Origin: Hirudinaria manillensis
Taxonomy: Eukaryota; Annelida; Clitellata; Hirudinida; Hirudinidae
Reading direction: 5' to 3'
Assembly: GCA_034509925.1 (NCBI GenBank)
Contig: CM067532.1
Span: 4,234,142 to 4,298,141, forward strand
DNA length: 64,000 bases
Made by a program: the position numbers and the translations under genes
The notes under the pieces: generated by a model
Databases searched by the model: none
The model's input: the letters and a program-made list of their open reading frames with translations, nothing else
What the model was told of the DNA's origin: nothing
Shown here: positions 34,701-46,175 of the stretch, piece by piece
How the letters are laid out: each line of letters opens with the position of its first letter
How positions within the stretch are numbered: the stretch's first letter is position 1

Positions 34701-37700
34701 TCTTCAAAAAGAGGCCGAAGCTAGATGTAAGGAGTCTGAGTTGAATTTGCCGAAGGCATATTGTGGAGGGAAGTCAATGCCCAAGCTCAACGGGAGTGCA
34801 GGCAGGAAAAGGGCACTTCCTATTTCGATAAAATGAAAAATTTGAAGGTCTTAAGTAGATTTTAGGCCTGAAAATCAACTCAGCTCGATAATCTTGAAGA
34901 ATTCCCTTGTCATGGATCTGATCTATTACAAGGAGATTCTTCACAACTCATCAGCCCTAGCCAGGTCTGGGCATCAAACTATATTTCTCGAGGATTTTCG
35001 AACTCTATTCGAAAATACCTGGCTTTCCTCAACTTCAATTGACTACATAGTGACAGCGGTGATAAAACCAGTCGGGGTGACTTATATTCCCATTGTGGTA
35101 AGTCACCAAGCCATCGCCAATGGTCACTATGAAATTACTTACTTTAAGTCTTTATCGAACCTGTGAAGATATCTTTTCCCTCCTCTTACCAGCGGTGACA
35201 CACATTTTGTTTGCTTTGTCATTGACATTGTCATTGACAAGCAAATATTGTGGTGTGACTCCCTGGATGAGGAATTAAATGTTAATAAAGGCACGAAATT
35301 CGGTGAATTTCTGGTTTCAATAACTCCTCATTGGAAGGCAGCCGAAGAATGGCTTACCTTCCCTTTATCCTCAATTCCACACTTCAAACAATGTGATGAC
35401 CACAATTGTGTCATATTTACTATTGAATTTGTGAAAAGTCTGGGCAGTGGCGGTGACCCTACAAAACCTTTTGATCCTCAAGAGCCTAGGAATCACTACC
35501 AACTGCAAATTTTGAACACATCCTCCAATATGATTGATTCGTGCTTGTATTGTGGAGGCAATGAGGAGGGATTGTGGTTTGAATGTCCCCAACGCCAGAG
35601 GTGGATACACAAGTGTTGTATTCGAGAGGCGGGTCAAGACTAGAATAATTTTGAATTTATTTGTAACCTTTGTAATAATTATTTATAATATCAGTTTTTT
35701 TTTTGGTGTTGTCACCACAGTTTTTTTGTGTTTTCATTAACTCCGTCCATGATAGATATTTCAATATTGAATTAGTATCTTTTATGTGAATTTGAACAAT
35801 GTTTTTAACATTTTATTCATGTAGTTAATTATTGGAGTGAAATAATGTTATAATGCTGATTGTTAATTAATAAAATAACATAAACAGTTGCATTGAATTT
35901 ATTGCTCGATGTTCTTGTTCTATTTGTTTTTTGAAAGGTCTTTCTAAGGGGAATGCATTTATCTAATTCTTTCGTCTGAAAGCCTCTCAGACGGGCCCTA
36001 AAATCAGCTTTAATCGCTTTTTTATTAATTAATAAATGTTCTCGATTTTTAGATCTCCCAAATATAGATTCCAACATTCATTTGAGTGTCTACTATTTTT
36101 TAAAATAATCCGCACATTTTTATCATAAGCGGTTGATTTTTAAACATTCCAAATGTGACACTAGGCTATGTTGCTACTCATGTTGCACATATCACAATCG
36201 TTCAACTTTGTGCATACTTCTTGGGCTTTCTATGGCCACTTAAATTTGCAAAATTGTAGAGTGAATCACTTTAAAAAAGTGTTTTTTTTTTATTTAATTA
36301 TTCGTTTTCAACCTATAAATAAATAAAAGTTTACAAATCATCTACAGGTTCAACATTGGCTGGTTTTATTGATATTTTCGGTCACATTTGCATTGTCATG
36401 CACAATGTTTGAGCTGATAATTTTTGAAATACTTGCATTACTTGATCCAAGGTGGTTACTGTAAAAGTATATTTGAGTATTTTCTTACTTATCAAGATAT
36501 AGTAATAGTGAAAACAAATTATTTTTTAAAGTTCAAGATTTTTTCATTGGAAGATTGGGCTTTATGCTACATTGTTCACTGTCATATTTATTCTGCCATT
36601 CTACATTGCCTATTTTTCTGCCTGCAATGTTCAACTGTGTAAGTATTTTATGTATAACGGCATAATATTTTATGTTTTTTTGTGCAAAGAATTTTGCATA
36701 ACAGAATTTAAATTGCATATCATATAAAAAGTGAAGGGAACCAAATTATTTCGAATTTGTCTTGCTGCGGCTTGCTGGGCAACATTTTTTTATTTCTTCT
36801 GGAAAATTGGAGATCCATTTCCAATATTAAGTCCAAAGCATGGTAAGCTGCAACACATTTATTATAACTCAACTAAAATTGAAGAATATTTGATTGAATG
36901 TTGAATTTTTTAAGGAATTCTTTCAATTGAGCAATGCATAGGAAGAGTTGGAGTTTTTGGAGTCACTATTATGGCTGTTTTGTCTGGCTTTGGTGCAGTT
37001 AACTACCCTTATACTTGCATGTCCTACTTTGTCAGGTTAATTTGTGTTTTACTAGGAAGGCATCTCAAACAAATTGAAAAGAAGTTAATTTTTTAAATGT
37101 TCTTGCTGGAGCTACTCAGTCTGGATTGCAATAGATTAGCAATGGATATTGCCATTAATTTGTCTATTTATGGAAGTAAATTGAAGGGTCTCCTAATCAC
37201 CACTTATATAAATTTGTGCGGTGATTATGCCCAAAAAAATTGTAGTTGATAGCATTTTAACAATGTAAAGTGACAAAATTATGTTATCTTTAATTAAGAG
37301 GTGATTTTTGAGATCATTGAATGAAATGCCTGCATTTGGTTCAACATGCAGAGCAACAAGAACAGGCGTATTGTGTCTAGTAGATCACATTATATAAATA
37401 TCTTGTCAATTGGTTATCACACAATCAATCTTTTACTCGATAGACACGTTGATGAATCTGACATTCAAGTACTGGAAAGGAGACTTCTTCAAACTATGGA
37501 TATGATTGTCATGAAAAAGAAGAGGTTGTCTTGATTGTTATGAACTCTGAATATTTCTTCAATTTTTGAATGTAACTGTAGTCATTCTTCATAAAACATT
37601 CCTGTTTGTTTGAGTACTCAATTTTCTTCTTCTCCACTCTAGATAGATTTATAAAACTTGTTGTAAGTCATACTTGATCAGAGCTAATGTGAATTATATC

Positions 37701-39855
37701 ATTTTATATGAAATAGATGATTTTTTTCTAATTTTTGCATCTGAAAGAGCAGCTTTGCTAAAGCGAGGAAGCCATGAGTTTGAGAAACAAACGCATGAGG
37801 GTACTGGGACGTGGGGCATACTCACAAGACTCAAAAGTTCAAGAGGTGTTTGTTTGTGGTGTGAATTGGCATGTGTTAGACATTATGTAAACTCATAAAT
37901 CTGATTTTTCATTTTGCAGAAAACAAATGCATGAGGGAAGAAATCCATGCCCATGAAGAATTTTCAAGGCAGCTCTTCTTAGAATCTGTTGATTTGCATA
38001 ATGAACAGGTTATTTTATTTAGGACCAATTTCTTTATAAGAAAATAAGCCTAACAATAAGACTTGTTCAGATTTACAAGGGCTTGTGTTTAACAATATTT
38101 TGTCTTTTTAGGATCGGAAAAGATATCTAAAAACACTCAAAGGAAGATATTTTAACCTCCTTGGTCATTTTTTTTCATTGTATTGTGTCTGGAAAATATT
38201 CATGGTAAATACTGGGAATAAATAAGTTCTTATGTTATCATAAAATTATCAATATTGACATGGTTTCAGGCAACGTTCAATATTGTCTTTGACCGAGTGG
38301 GTAAGGTCGATCCTGTCACAAGAGGAATTGAAATTGCTGTCGATTACTTGGGGATTCAGTTTGATGTTAGATTCTCTTTTGGATAAAAACTTGTAGACAT
38401 TTGAAATTGACTTATGATGTTATTAGTAGTGATACTCAGCAATACTTAGCTCAGATGCTTGCAATCCTGCTTATGACTAGATTGCTTTTGAAACACAGTT
38501 TGCTCTGGTACAACAGATGAATGCATAAATGGAGAAATATTGTATTTGGTTCTACATAAATTATAAATCATTGGTTTGATGTTGGTAATTTATAAGTTTT
38601 TGGATAAATTCATTTTCTTACCCATGCATTAGTTGAATAGTTCATTATTTTATATGCCTAAAGTTTTTTATTAGTAGAATTATTTAATATTTTACAATGC
38701 CATCAAGTTATTTTCTGAGTTGGGGGATTTCTTCAGCAATGTGGATGAAGATAGTAAATTTAAATTGTTTAAGATTTTGATTCCTTCTCCGACAGGTCCA
38801 GTTTTGGTCGCAACACATATCATTCTGGCTTGTTGGAATTATTATCATAACATCCATCCGAGGGTTGCTCATCACACTCACAAAGGTTGGTAGCTTCAGT
38901 TTATATAAAAAAATGAGTTCCATAAAATTTGACTCTTTGTTGTTACCCAGTTTTTCTATGCCATTGCCAGCAGCAAATCATCAAACATCATTGTGCTCTG
39001 TCTTGCTCAAGTCATGGTGAATGCTTTCTTTGATGTTTTGATGATTTCTGTAAACTTGATAATTTGCAAATGTAATTGGCGTGCATCGCAGGCCCTTTGA
39101 CATAGCATTACTCATCCAGGGCTCTTGTGGCAGTACTAGCTAGGTTTTGAACATTTTGACTGCAACCACTGCCATTGTAACATCTAAGCTAATTTGCATA
39201 ATTTAAGCTGTTAACTCCATTACACTTAATTAATTTTAGATTTCCATAAGAACTATTTTGGAGCTACATTTTGTTTACTTTGACTACGTTTAATTCATTA
39301 TACTGATTGTAGGGGATGTATTTTGTTTCATGTGTGCTACTGATGAGAATGAATTTACCACCTGAATACAGGTCAGTGGAATCGAATGTTCTGTACTAAT
39401 GCAATTTAAAATCCTTCTACCCATTTCCTGTTTAAGTTTAGGCCACCCATTAATTGTAAAATTTGATTGTTACATATATATATATTTGATTGTTACATAT
39501 ATATATATATACAATTTTAAGTGCATAAGTGAAGAAATAATGAGCTATTTGATATCATAATGAAATGGAATGTTTCATCAAATTAGATTTAGAAGAATTA
39601 AAAGTTTAACTCTGGAGATATCTCTCCTGTTACCCACTTTACATCAAAAGATAACATTAAGATATCAAATCAAATGCAATGGAACTTTAATTGGGTTAAT
39701 TTTCAAGGACAATCATTACGGAAGTGCTAGGAGATCTGCAATTCAACTTTTACCATCGGTGGTTTGACGTGATTTTCCTGGTCAGTGCACTCAGCAGCGT
39801 TGCCTTTTTATATTTAGCTCATAAACAGTTACCTATAGATGATGTCCAGAAATAA
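31753..39855 (+). CDS. GPR89: Golgi pH regulator
   Basis: GPR89/GPHR is a multi-pass Golgi membrane anion channel that keeps Golgi lumen acidic. Fifteen exons: 31753-31794, 31896-31955, 36348-36451, 36538-36638, 36732-36842, 36915-37035, 37444-37524, 37748-37845, 37920-38008, 38112-38204, 38270-38365, 38796-38885, 38951-39016, 39313-39371, 39708-39855; 452 residues (human 455), phases all consistent. Landmarks: [80 protein letters not shown], and the C-terminal [18 protein letters not shown]. Intron 1 uses a GC donor (CAA/GCAAGT). Intron 2 is about 4.4 kb, far longer than its neighbours, because it contains a composite transposon. Confidence 0.96.
32495..32757 (+). repeat. Left terminal inverted repeat
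   Basis: Begins near GACGATTGTGATAACTGC, then CCTAGTGTCACATTTGGAAT. It matches the reverse complement of 35930-36213 to the end of AAAGACCTTTCAA. It carries an open frame ([14 protein letters not shown]) also kept in the other copy. Confidence 0.88.
33006..34600 (-). pseudogene. Ty3/gypsy RNaseH-integrase remnant
   Basis: Read on the minus strand in transcript order: the RNase H end ([13 protein letters not shown], then [11 protein letters not shown]), a zinc-binding integrase N-terminus ([13 protein letters not shown]), the DDE core ([35 protein letters not shown]), and a C-terminal GPY-type/chromodomain-like end ([13 protein letters not shown]). The frame is broken at several points (near 33592, 33950 and 34320). 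Gag, protease and most of the reverse transcriptase are missing and no LTR was recognised. Confidence 0.88.
34606..35643 (+). pseudogene. Transposase tail with Ulp1-like protease and PHD-like finger
   Basis: Reads [17 protein letters not shown] and [18 protein letters not shown], like the region after the DDE core in several DNA-transposon proteins. After in-frame stops near 34834 it continues to a C48/Ulp1-like protease: His in [11 protein letters not shown], Asp in LWCDSL, Cys in [12 protein letters not shown], in the order His-Asp-Cys of SUMO proteases. A PHD-like finger ends the frame (CLYCGG..WFECP..RWIHKCC). A stop at 35164-35166 interrupts the protease start. The element family is inferred, not identified; Ginger-type and Mulinator-type elements with Ulp1 domains are possible relatives. 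Confidence 0.65.
35930..36213 (-). repeat. Right terminal inverted repeat
   Basis: Reverse complement of the left repeat, with a small extra segment (CATGAGTAGCAA) near the outer end. The outermost recognisable match is ACGATTGTGATA, around 36190-36205. Confidence 0.88.
39473..39512. repeat. AT microsatellite with short tandem duplication
   Basis: (TA)n runs, with the unit TTTGATTGTTACATATATATA present twice in tandem. It lies in the last GPR89 intron. Confidence 0.85.
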
Positions 39856-40486
39856 TTTATTGATTAAAAACTAAAACATTTCTAGCTGTTTTGAGTTATT
39901 TTAATTTTATTTGTAATCAATATTTTTATTGCCAATTTATGTAGGACCCTGGCACATTCTGTTAATATCCTGAATATGTTAGTCCTTTTCATATGAGGGT
40001 TTACTGATAGATAGAAATTTGGGCCTTGTAAGGGGAAAATATGTTTAGAGGTGACCCTACTGAGTATGATGTCAAGGTGGCAAAATTTTAACATTTTTCT
40101 TTATTTGTCATGACATCTGTTGACCATGTGAGCAAACTGCACTAATTCAGTAATTAATGCATTTTATTATCTTAAATTTAGGAAATTTATTAAAGGAAAT
40201 ATGGTCTCCAAATCCAAATAATAGATAAATTCCTCTAGGATTTGCAAAACTGGAAATAATACAATGCTTTTAGTGATTGTTGTCTGGTGACAGCAGCAAC
40301 CACAGAAAATAAAACATCGCTTAATAAACCAGAGCTGGTTATTTTACTACATTTTTCCAGTGGCTGTAAACTTAGGACTTTTTAGTCCCAAAAATGCATT
40401 TTTGAAATCTTAGGACTCATAAATATAAGTTACAATATCACCTTTTATTAGCAGTATTAAAAAAAGTAGGAATCATTTGGAAGTGC
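39856..40486. other. Convergent spacer GPR89/PPIL3
   Basis: No gene seen. It should contain the 3' UTRs of both flanking genes. Confidence 0.5.
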
Positions 40487-42147
40487 CTAATCAAGTTTGT
40501 TAGATTCTATCTCTGCTATGGGATTTGCATGTATTGTCACAGAACAAATCCTGACATCATTTATTGGCCTGTGAGAGTTTTCTTTTACTGGTGTATTTTC
40601 CAGAGCTTCCAGAGTGTTAAAGCCATCAATAACCCTTTCAAAGCAAGAAGAAATTAAATTTTAAAGTAAATGTTAAGTAAGTTAACACGTAAAATTATAT
40701 CACTGCTACACTTTGTTATTATTATTTACACTTGGAAAGCAGGTTGGCATTTCTCATGTGGCACCACCAATAAAAGTAAATATTCTGCATTGAAAAGGAT
40801 GGGCAAAACAAGTAGCGATCAAACAAGAAATGCCTTCACATCATGTTAGGATACATAAAGCATTCAAAAGGCTGATAAATGCAAAAGTAGGGAAATGGAT
40901 GAAATACTTTGTTATGTGACTGAAGAAAGTAAGATTAGTTAAAGACCAGCCTAGCTCAAGTTAATGCTTTCAATCTAAGTTGGTAAAAGGCTTTATGTTA
41001 AGCATTGCAAAATAATATTGTTTGCATGTTGAATTAAAATCATCAGTTTAGCATCAAACCAGCAAAAGTAGAACTTAATCAGAATACGTCATTTTAAATT
41101 AAAAGTTTTAAGGCAAATATCTAAAAAAAAAACAAAACATTTGATGGAATTATGAGTTGCAAGCTCACCTTCCAAATACTGTAAACTTTAAATCCAGATG
41201 GGGTTGTTTGTCATATATGATAAAAAATTGTGATCCATTGGTGTCAGGACCATTGTTAGCCATGGAAACTATGCCCCTCATAGAATGCTTAAAACAATAA
41301 CGTTAATGATGATAGGCTGATGAAACAAGATTACTAGATTACAAGATTAATAAAGATTACAATTTAGCAACATACTTTCAGAGAATCAGAAAATTCATCC
41401 TCAAACTTTTTCATCCAAATGCTTGTGCCACCTTTACCACTCCCTGCAACAGCAATAATTGTTTAAGCTGGTCCAATAATGAATTAAGTCGTTTCTTTCA
41501 TTCACTCAACATTGAAATTCAGTGACCTGTTGGATCACCTGTCTGAACCATAAAGCCTTTGATGTTTCTGTGAAATATGTTTCCATCATAATACCCACTG
41601 GCACACAAAGCCAAGAAATTCTGAAAAATTACTCATTTTCAAAAAATGTGGCCACTTCAGACTATTATTAATTGCCGTTACCTCACATGCCTTGGGGCAT
41701 TGTTCACAGTACAGTTCGATTTTTATGTCTCCAACATTTGTGTGAAGAGAAACTGCCTTGTAATATTAAAAAAAAAGGTTGGACTAGCAAATAAAAATTG
41801 CTACATAACTCTTTTACCAAGCAAAGCTTCCCGGAAGATTGGTACTAGTGTTTAATGATTTCTGAACTCCAAACATTCAGTTTGTAAAGTTACCGATAAA
41901 AAGACTAACTCATTTGATATTATAGCTGATATAATATAGGAGACCAATGCTGCAAACGCTTCTAAGTCTTCGAGAAGGTGGATAAACCTTATACTAATGA
42001 ATTTGATCAGGAATTTGCCTTAGCCAAATAATACGCTTAGTCTTTAGCTTCAAGCTTATTAACATAAAATCGATTTTATCGTTGCAAATGCCGACGACTC
42101 GTTACATCAATTTTACTTTGAAAACGAATAGATAAAAAAATTACCAT
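40487..42147 (-). CDS. PPIL3: Cyclophilin PPIL3
   Basis: A peptidyl-prolyl cis-trans isomerase of the cyclophilin-like 3 type, associated with the spliceosome. Exons in transcript order: 42147-42145 (start codon only), 41756-41682, 41620-41527, 41443-41376, 41287-41169, 40634-40487; 168 residues (human 161). Landmarks: [37 protein letters not shown] (the catalytic Arg is in FHRNIKGF), [37 protein letters not shown] and [12 protein letters not shown]. The PPIL3 subtype is given by the ending [14 protein letters not shown]. The start is inferred: exon two opens with an acceptor and no ATG, and the only upstream ATG directly followed by a good donor (ATG/GTAATT) in phase is at 42147. Confidence 0.92.
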
Positions 42148-43870
42148 TTTGTCAACAAAGTACTGGTCGAGTTAATCGAATAAAAGTAATGCAAGGTTTT
42201 GAAAAGAAGATCATCTCTAAGATATTTTAAAATTAATAATAAATTTTAAAGTAAATAAATCAAAACATAATTTTTTTAAACTTTTAAGAGAATAACGATT
42301 CACATATATGCATCATCAAATTTTGAGAGCGTTTTGGTCATTACGAATAAATAATCCACTTCAGAAAAAGTCCTTGCACAAATCTAAGGACTTACTGAAG
42401 TAGGAATTCCGTCGCTGGAGCTGATCAAAATATGTGTAACGGACGTTAACAAAAAACAATAAAACCGACTTCCAACGTTTTCCAATAATGTTTTTAAACT
42501 ATCGGGTGACAAAACAGGCGATTGGATCACTTGATAGTAGGGTTGTACCAGATGATAAATTTCACCGGAGTTTGGATATGAGATAATTCGGACATCTACT
42601 GTATTCGGATATCTGATCAGGATTTCACAGGATTCAAACCTTCATTTTAATGTGTCCAACGTAATCCAAAAATCAAAAAATGGTAACACAAACATAATTG
42701 AATTTGGTTTCCTTAAAATCTGGATACAGAATAATTGGATAATTTTGCGAAATGCATCAATGTTTGCTGTCTCAGCTAATACACCCATTCGAGCTCCGCC
42801 CAGGACCCGTGCGGGCATCTGTGCGGGTCCCGCATAGGTTTTGTCCATAGGGAATATTTAAGTGATAATTTTGGTTGACATACAATAACTCGTTATTGGT
42901 AACAAAAATCACTAACTTCGTTACCGTCACGAATAACGAGTTACTATCAGAAAATATGTTGTTAGGAAACCGCTGCCAGTAAAAGAGGAAAAGAAACCAC
43001 AGACCAAGACTTCCAAAATCCAGAGATTGGTAATCCCCTTGGTTCTCCAAAGAAAGTGACTAAAGTGAATTAAAAAATCTATAATATTTGTGGACATGGG
43101 TATTCGTAACTTTAATGTTCAGTGGGGGAAGGGGGTACAAATGAACCCCACTTTTGAACGTTCGTAAAAAAAGAAACGTTTCACCTTTGCCAAAAAAATA
43201 TTTGTAAGACGTTATCGTAGACATGTTGAAGATACTTATCACAAGAATTCATAACAAAATTTCAAAAAGAGATTCTAGGATTTCACCAAAAGAAACTCAA
43301 TAAACTTCGGAGTACACTTGTGATCCAAGGGTTTAAGTAGTTCCAATTGAAATTACTTACTAATTCTTCGGCTAAACTTTGCCAAGACCGTCCTTGGCTA
43401 TTGCCTTTACCAACATCAAACAAAGGTTTCGTGCAAAATGCTCTATCATAGATGATTGTTTTCATAGAAAAATTCGTTTAAGTGATTCATTTCATCAAAT
43501 TAATAAATAATCTTTATTAAATTTGCGACTATGTCTATTAACATGAGATCTTTTTTGTAACAACAACCGGCTCCAAATTACTTTAATTTGCTTACATTTT
43601 AGTAATCGGCTGCCTCAACGCTTGTTTGCTATTATTTGGCATTTCATTTCAAAGATTGCGAGCATCTTGTGGGCATTTTGTACATACATAAATTTAACTT
43701 TTAAATTGAAATTATTGTTAAAAATATAAAGAATTTTAGGGATCGTTGTTTCGTTACATCAACTTTAGTTTTTTGGTTTTAGATGTTTTTATGCATTAGC
43801 TGCTTATAATACTGTTTTCACAAACTAAGTTACATTTTTTTATAGCTTTCTTTCAAACTGGGTGGAAACT
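42148..43870. other. Intergenic PPIL3-RNF25
   Basis: No gene supported. A short GC-rich patch with a near-repeat GACCCGTGCGGGC/GTGCGGGTCCC at 42800-42835 stands out against the AT background. Minus-strand frames at 42642-43465 look like chance. Confidence 0.4.
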
Positions 43871-45409
43871 ATGGCATGTGCGTCTTTTAATCCAGAATTA
43901 GCACACCAAAACAGGTTCGTTTGTGAATACTACCAAGTTTTCAATGAGATAGCTGGTGTGATAGCATAGAAGTTTATAAAGAAATTAGATATGGGTTTAA
44001 TACATAATGACATTAATCGTAAGTTGATATATGATTTTTGTAAGTTGAAACAGGTAGAAGTACCTATTATGTCGTTAGTAATTTTGGGTCCTTATTTTAA
44101 TAGTGTAGGGAAGATCACTAATATTTATAAACTCAGTTATGCCAGTTTAATGCACCAATATATTTTTAAATTTCTTTTTGTAAAAAGATGTAATTTTATT
44201 GCTTCAGTGATCTGATTGAAGAAATTACTGTTCTGAGAGAAATATATTTGGATGAGATAGTGATTGAAGATTCAAGGTTATTGCCAATACTTATTGCAAA
44301 TTCTTATTTAAAACATTTGTTATATAAATTGCTATTGTTCGTAATTTGGGTTATTTAAATTTTAACATTTAACAAAGGCTTTGGATATTATTGTTTATAG
44401 TGAGGGCCTGTGTGCTATCAAATTCAAGGTGCATCCTTCCACTGGCGAAAATATTGATAAAAAGCTGGTCTCTGTTATTTTGGTTGTTGTACCTGATGAA
44501 AAAGTATGGTTACTCCTACTCATATTTGGGAAGTACATTCATTTAAAAGACTTTTTTTTCAGTATCCTTATGTTTTGCCAAAACTTTATTTGACTTGTCC
44601 AAGGGGATTATCAGAAAGCTATTTGAACAAGTTCGTAATTCAAGTATATTCTATATTCATTATTTACTATATTGTTAAGCAAAAGTCCTTGATTGTCTAG
44701 TCTCCATGTGGATTTACTTAAACTGGCAAATGATCAGTCTGGCCTTCCAATGATATATACATTAGTAGAGGTACCTTATTTTTTTTTATTGGAATATTTC
44801 TTTATTTGTACATGCATTGCATAAATTTTGTAGTTTGTGAGAGAGAGTCTTACAAATAACAACATCCCCTCAACAGAATGTATGATTTGTCTAAATGAGT
44901 TTAAAGCAGATTCTCCTGACATTGTGAAGACCTCATGTAGCCACTACTACCATGCTGGATGTCTTCATGATTACAACAATCACATTGAAAAAGAGGAGGG
45001 AGTGACAAAAAAATCCAATGACATTACAGTGAGTTTAAAATAAACTCGTTTTGTATTAGATTAATTTAACATCTTAATTGTGTAAATCGGTCTCTTTGTT
45101 GCTGTAACATACAGACGTAAAGAACCTACATAGATAAGAGACATATTGATGTACACAAACATGTTTAAAGATGAATAATATAACTGAATTCAGGTACCTT
45201 GTCCTGTTTGCCGCTTGCCATTCACAACTGACTTGTCGAGATTTCCTGTTTCTTCGAAATTTAGGGATGACTCTGATTTTCAATATGTGCCTTCTAAAGA
45301 AGTTTTGGAAATGAGAGAAGATATGCAAATATTATTTCTCAGACAAAAAGAACGTGGTGGAATTATTGATTTAGAGGAAGAGAAGAACAAATATCTCATT
45401 ACTTTGTAG
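43871..45409 (+). CDS. RNF25: E3 ubiquitin ligase RNF25
   Basis: RNF25 (AO7) is a cytosolic RWD-RING ubiquitin ligase, linked in mammals to NF-kB signalling and to ubiquitination on stalled ribosomes. Seven exons: 43871-43914, 44208-44276, 44401-44503, 44563-44630, 44701-44770, 44834-45028, 45194-45409; 254 residues (human 459, where the extra length is a C-terminal extension). The N-terminal RWD domain shows EEITVLREIYLDEI, then YPYVLP and CPRGLSESYL. The RING is CMIC..CSHYYHAGC, with the last pair CPVC in the following exon. The segment KERGGIIDLEEEKNKYLIT is the hallmark that follows the RING in RNF25. AATAAA lies at 45411, two bases after the stop, so the 3' UTR is very short. Confidence 0.95.
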
Positions 45410-45706
45410 TAATAAAGAATTTGTGCCCCCAACATGCATCTTGAATTTAATTTCATTTTACTAGGAACATCTTTGCTAATTTGTTCATTGTAGGTATCTT
45501 TCATTTAGCTAAAATATTCTTTAATCCAAAAGCATTTTAATATTGCCAAATTTGGTTCAAAGCTGTGAGTTTGCATACCAAATCAGGAGGCCAATTAATA
45601 TGGAAACCTCATTTAACCCAAATTTCGTAAATTTTGACATTAGTTTAGCTTTTACCACACAGTGGATTTAAACATTCATATGATCGTCTAAGCCAAAGTT
45701 TAAGAA

Positions 45707-45838
45707 TTAAAGCGAGCATTTTTCACAAAGACCAATTACAGACATTATTAGCAAGAATTGTCAAGAACACGATTTAAAAGATTGCCATGTTTTCTTTACA
45801 TCTTGATTTATTACAATTGATTTATCATAATTTTTCAC
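45707..45838 (+). repeat. Imperfect tandem duplication, unit 1
   Basis: About 130 nt starting GCGAGCATTTTTCAC and ending ATAATTTTTCAC. It resembles the next 134 nt through several blocks in the same order. Confidence 0.75.
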
Positions 45839-45844
45839 AGTTGA

Positions 45845-45978
45845 GTGAGCATTTTTCACATATTGCACAAAAAACAATTATAGACAACATTAGTGAGGTT
45901 TGTCAAGATCACAAAATTTAAAAGGCTGTCATGTCTTCATTACATCTTGTTTAAATGATTTTTCTCCATAATTTTTTT
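45845..45978 (+). repeat. Imperfect tandem duplication, unit 2
   Basis: Second unit, starting GTGAGCATTTTTCAC. It shares CAATTA.AGACA, TTGTCAAGA.CAC, AAAGATTGCCATG-like and TTTACATCTTG blocks with unit 1. It lies between RNF25 and MFSD1 and does not code. Confidence 0.75.
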
Positions 45979-46175
45979 TGCATTTTTTTTCATAAATTTG
46001 ACAAAAATGACCAGGCCAGGCATTTCCATGAACCTTTTCGTCCTTTGATTGCTTTAATTGATTTCCTCTGGTTCACTCCTTGAGATTAGAAAAGATTCGA
46101 TAAATAGTTGAGGACCGGAATGAGTGAGCACATTCCATTAATGGACTGGTCACATCAAATCATTCCCAATTCTAC

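Larger units (their letters stand above)
32495..36213. mobile_element. Composite transposon with long TIRs
   Basis: Flanked by inverted repeats of about 260 bp (see separate entries), sitting wholly in GPR89 intron 2. The interior holds, from left, a minus-strand Ty3/gypsy RNaseH-integrase block (33006-34600) and a plus-strand coding relic with a transposase-like tail, an Ulp1-type protease and a PHD-like finger (34606-35643). The two TIR copies differ at several percent of positions, so the insertion is not recent. The simplest reading is a DNA transposon whose transposase was interrupted or replaced by a 5'-truncated gypsy element. Confidence 0.75.

Noticed and set aside
36214-36276. A GPR89-like frame right of the transposon ([11 protein letters not shown]) as the first GPR89 exon
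   Set aside because: The true exons 1 and 2 are at 31753-31794 and 31896-31955 and match the family much better, so the transposon lies within intron 2.
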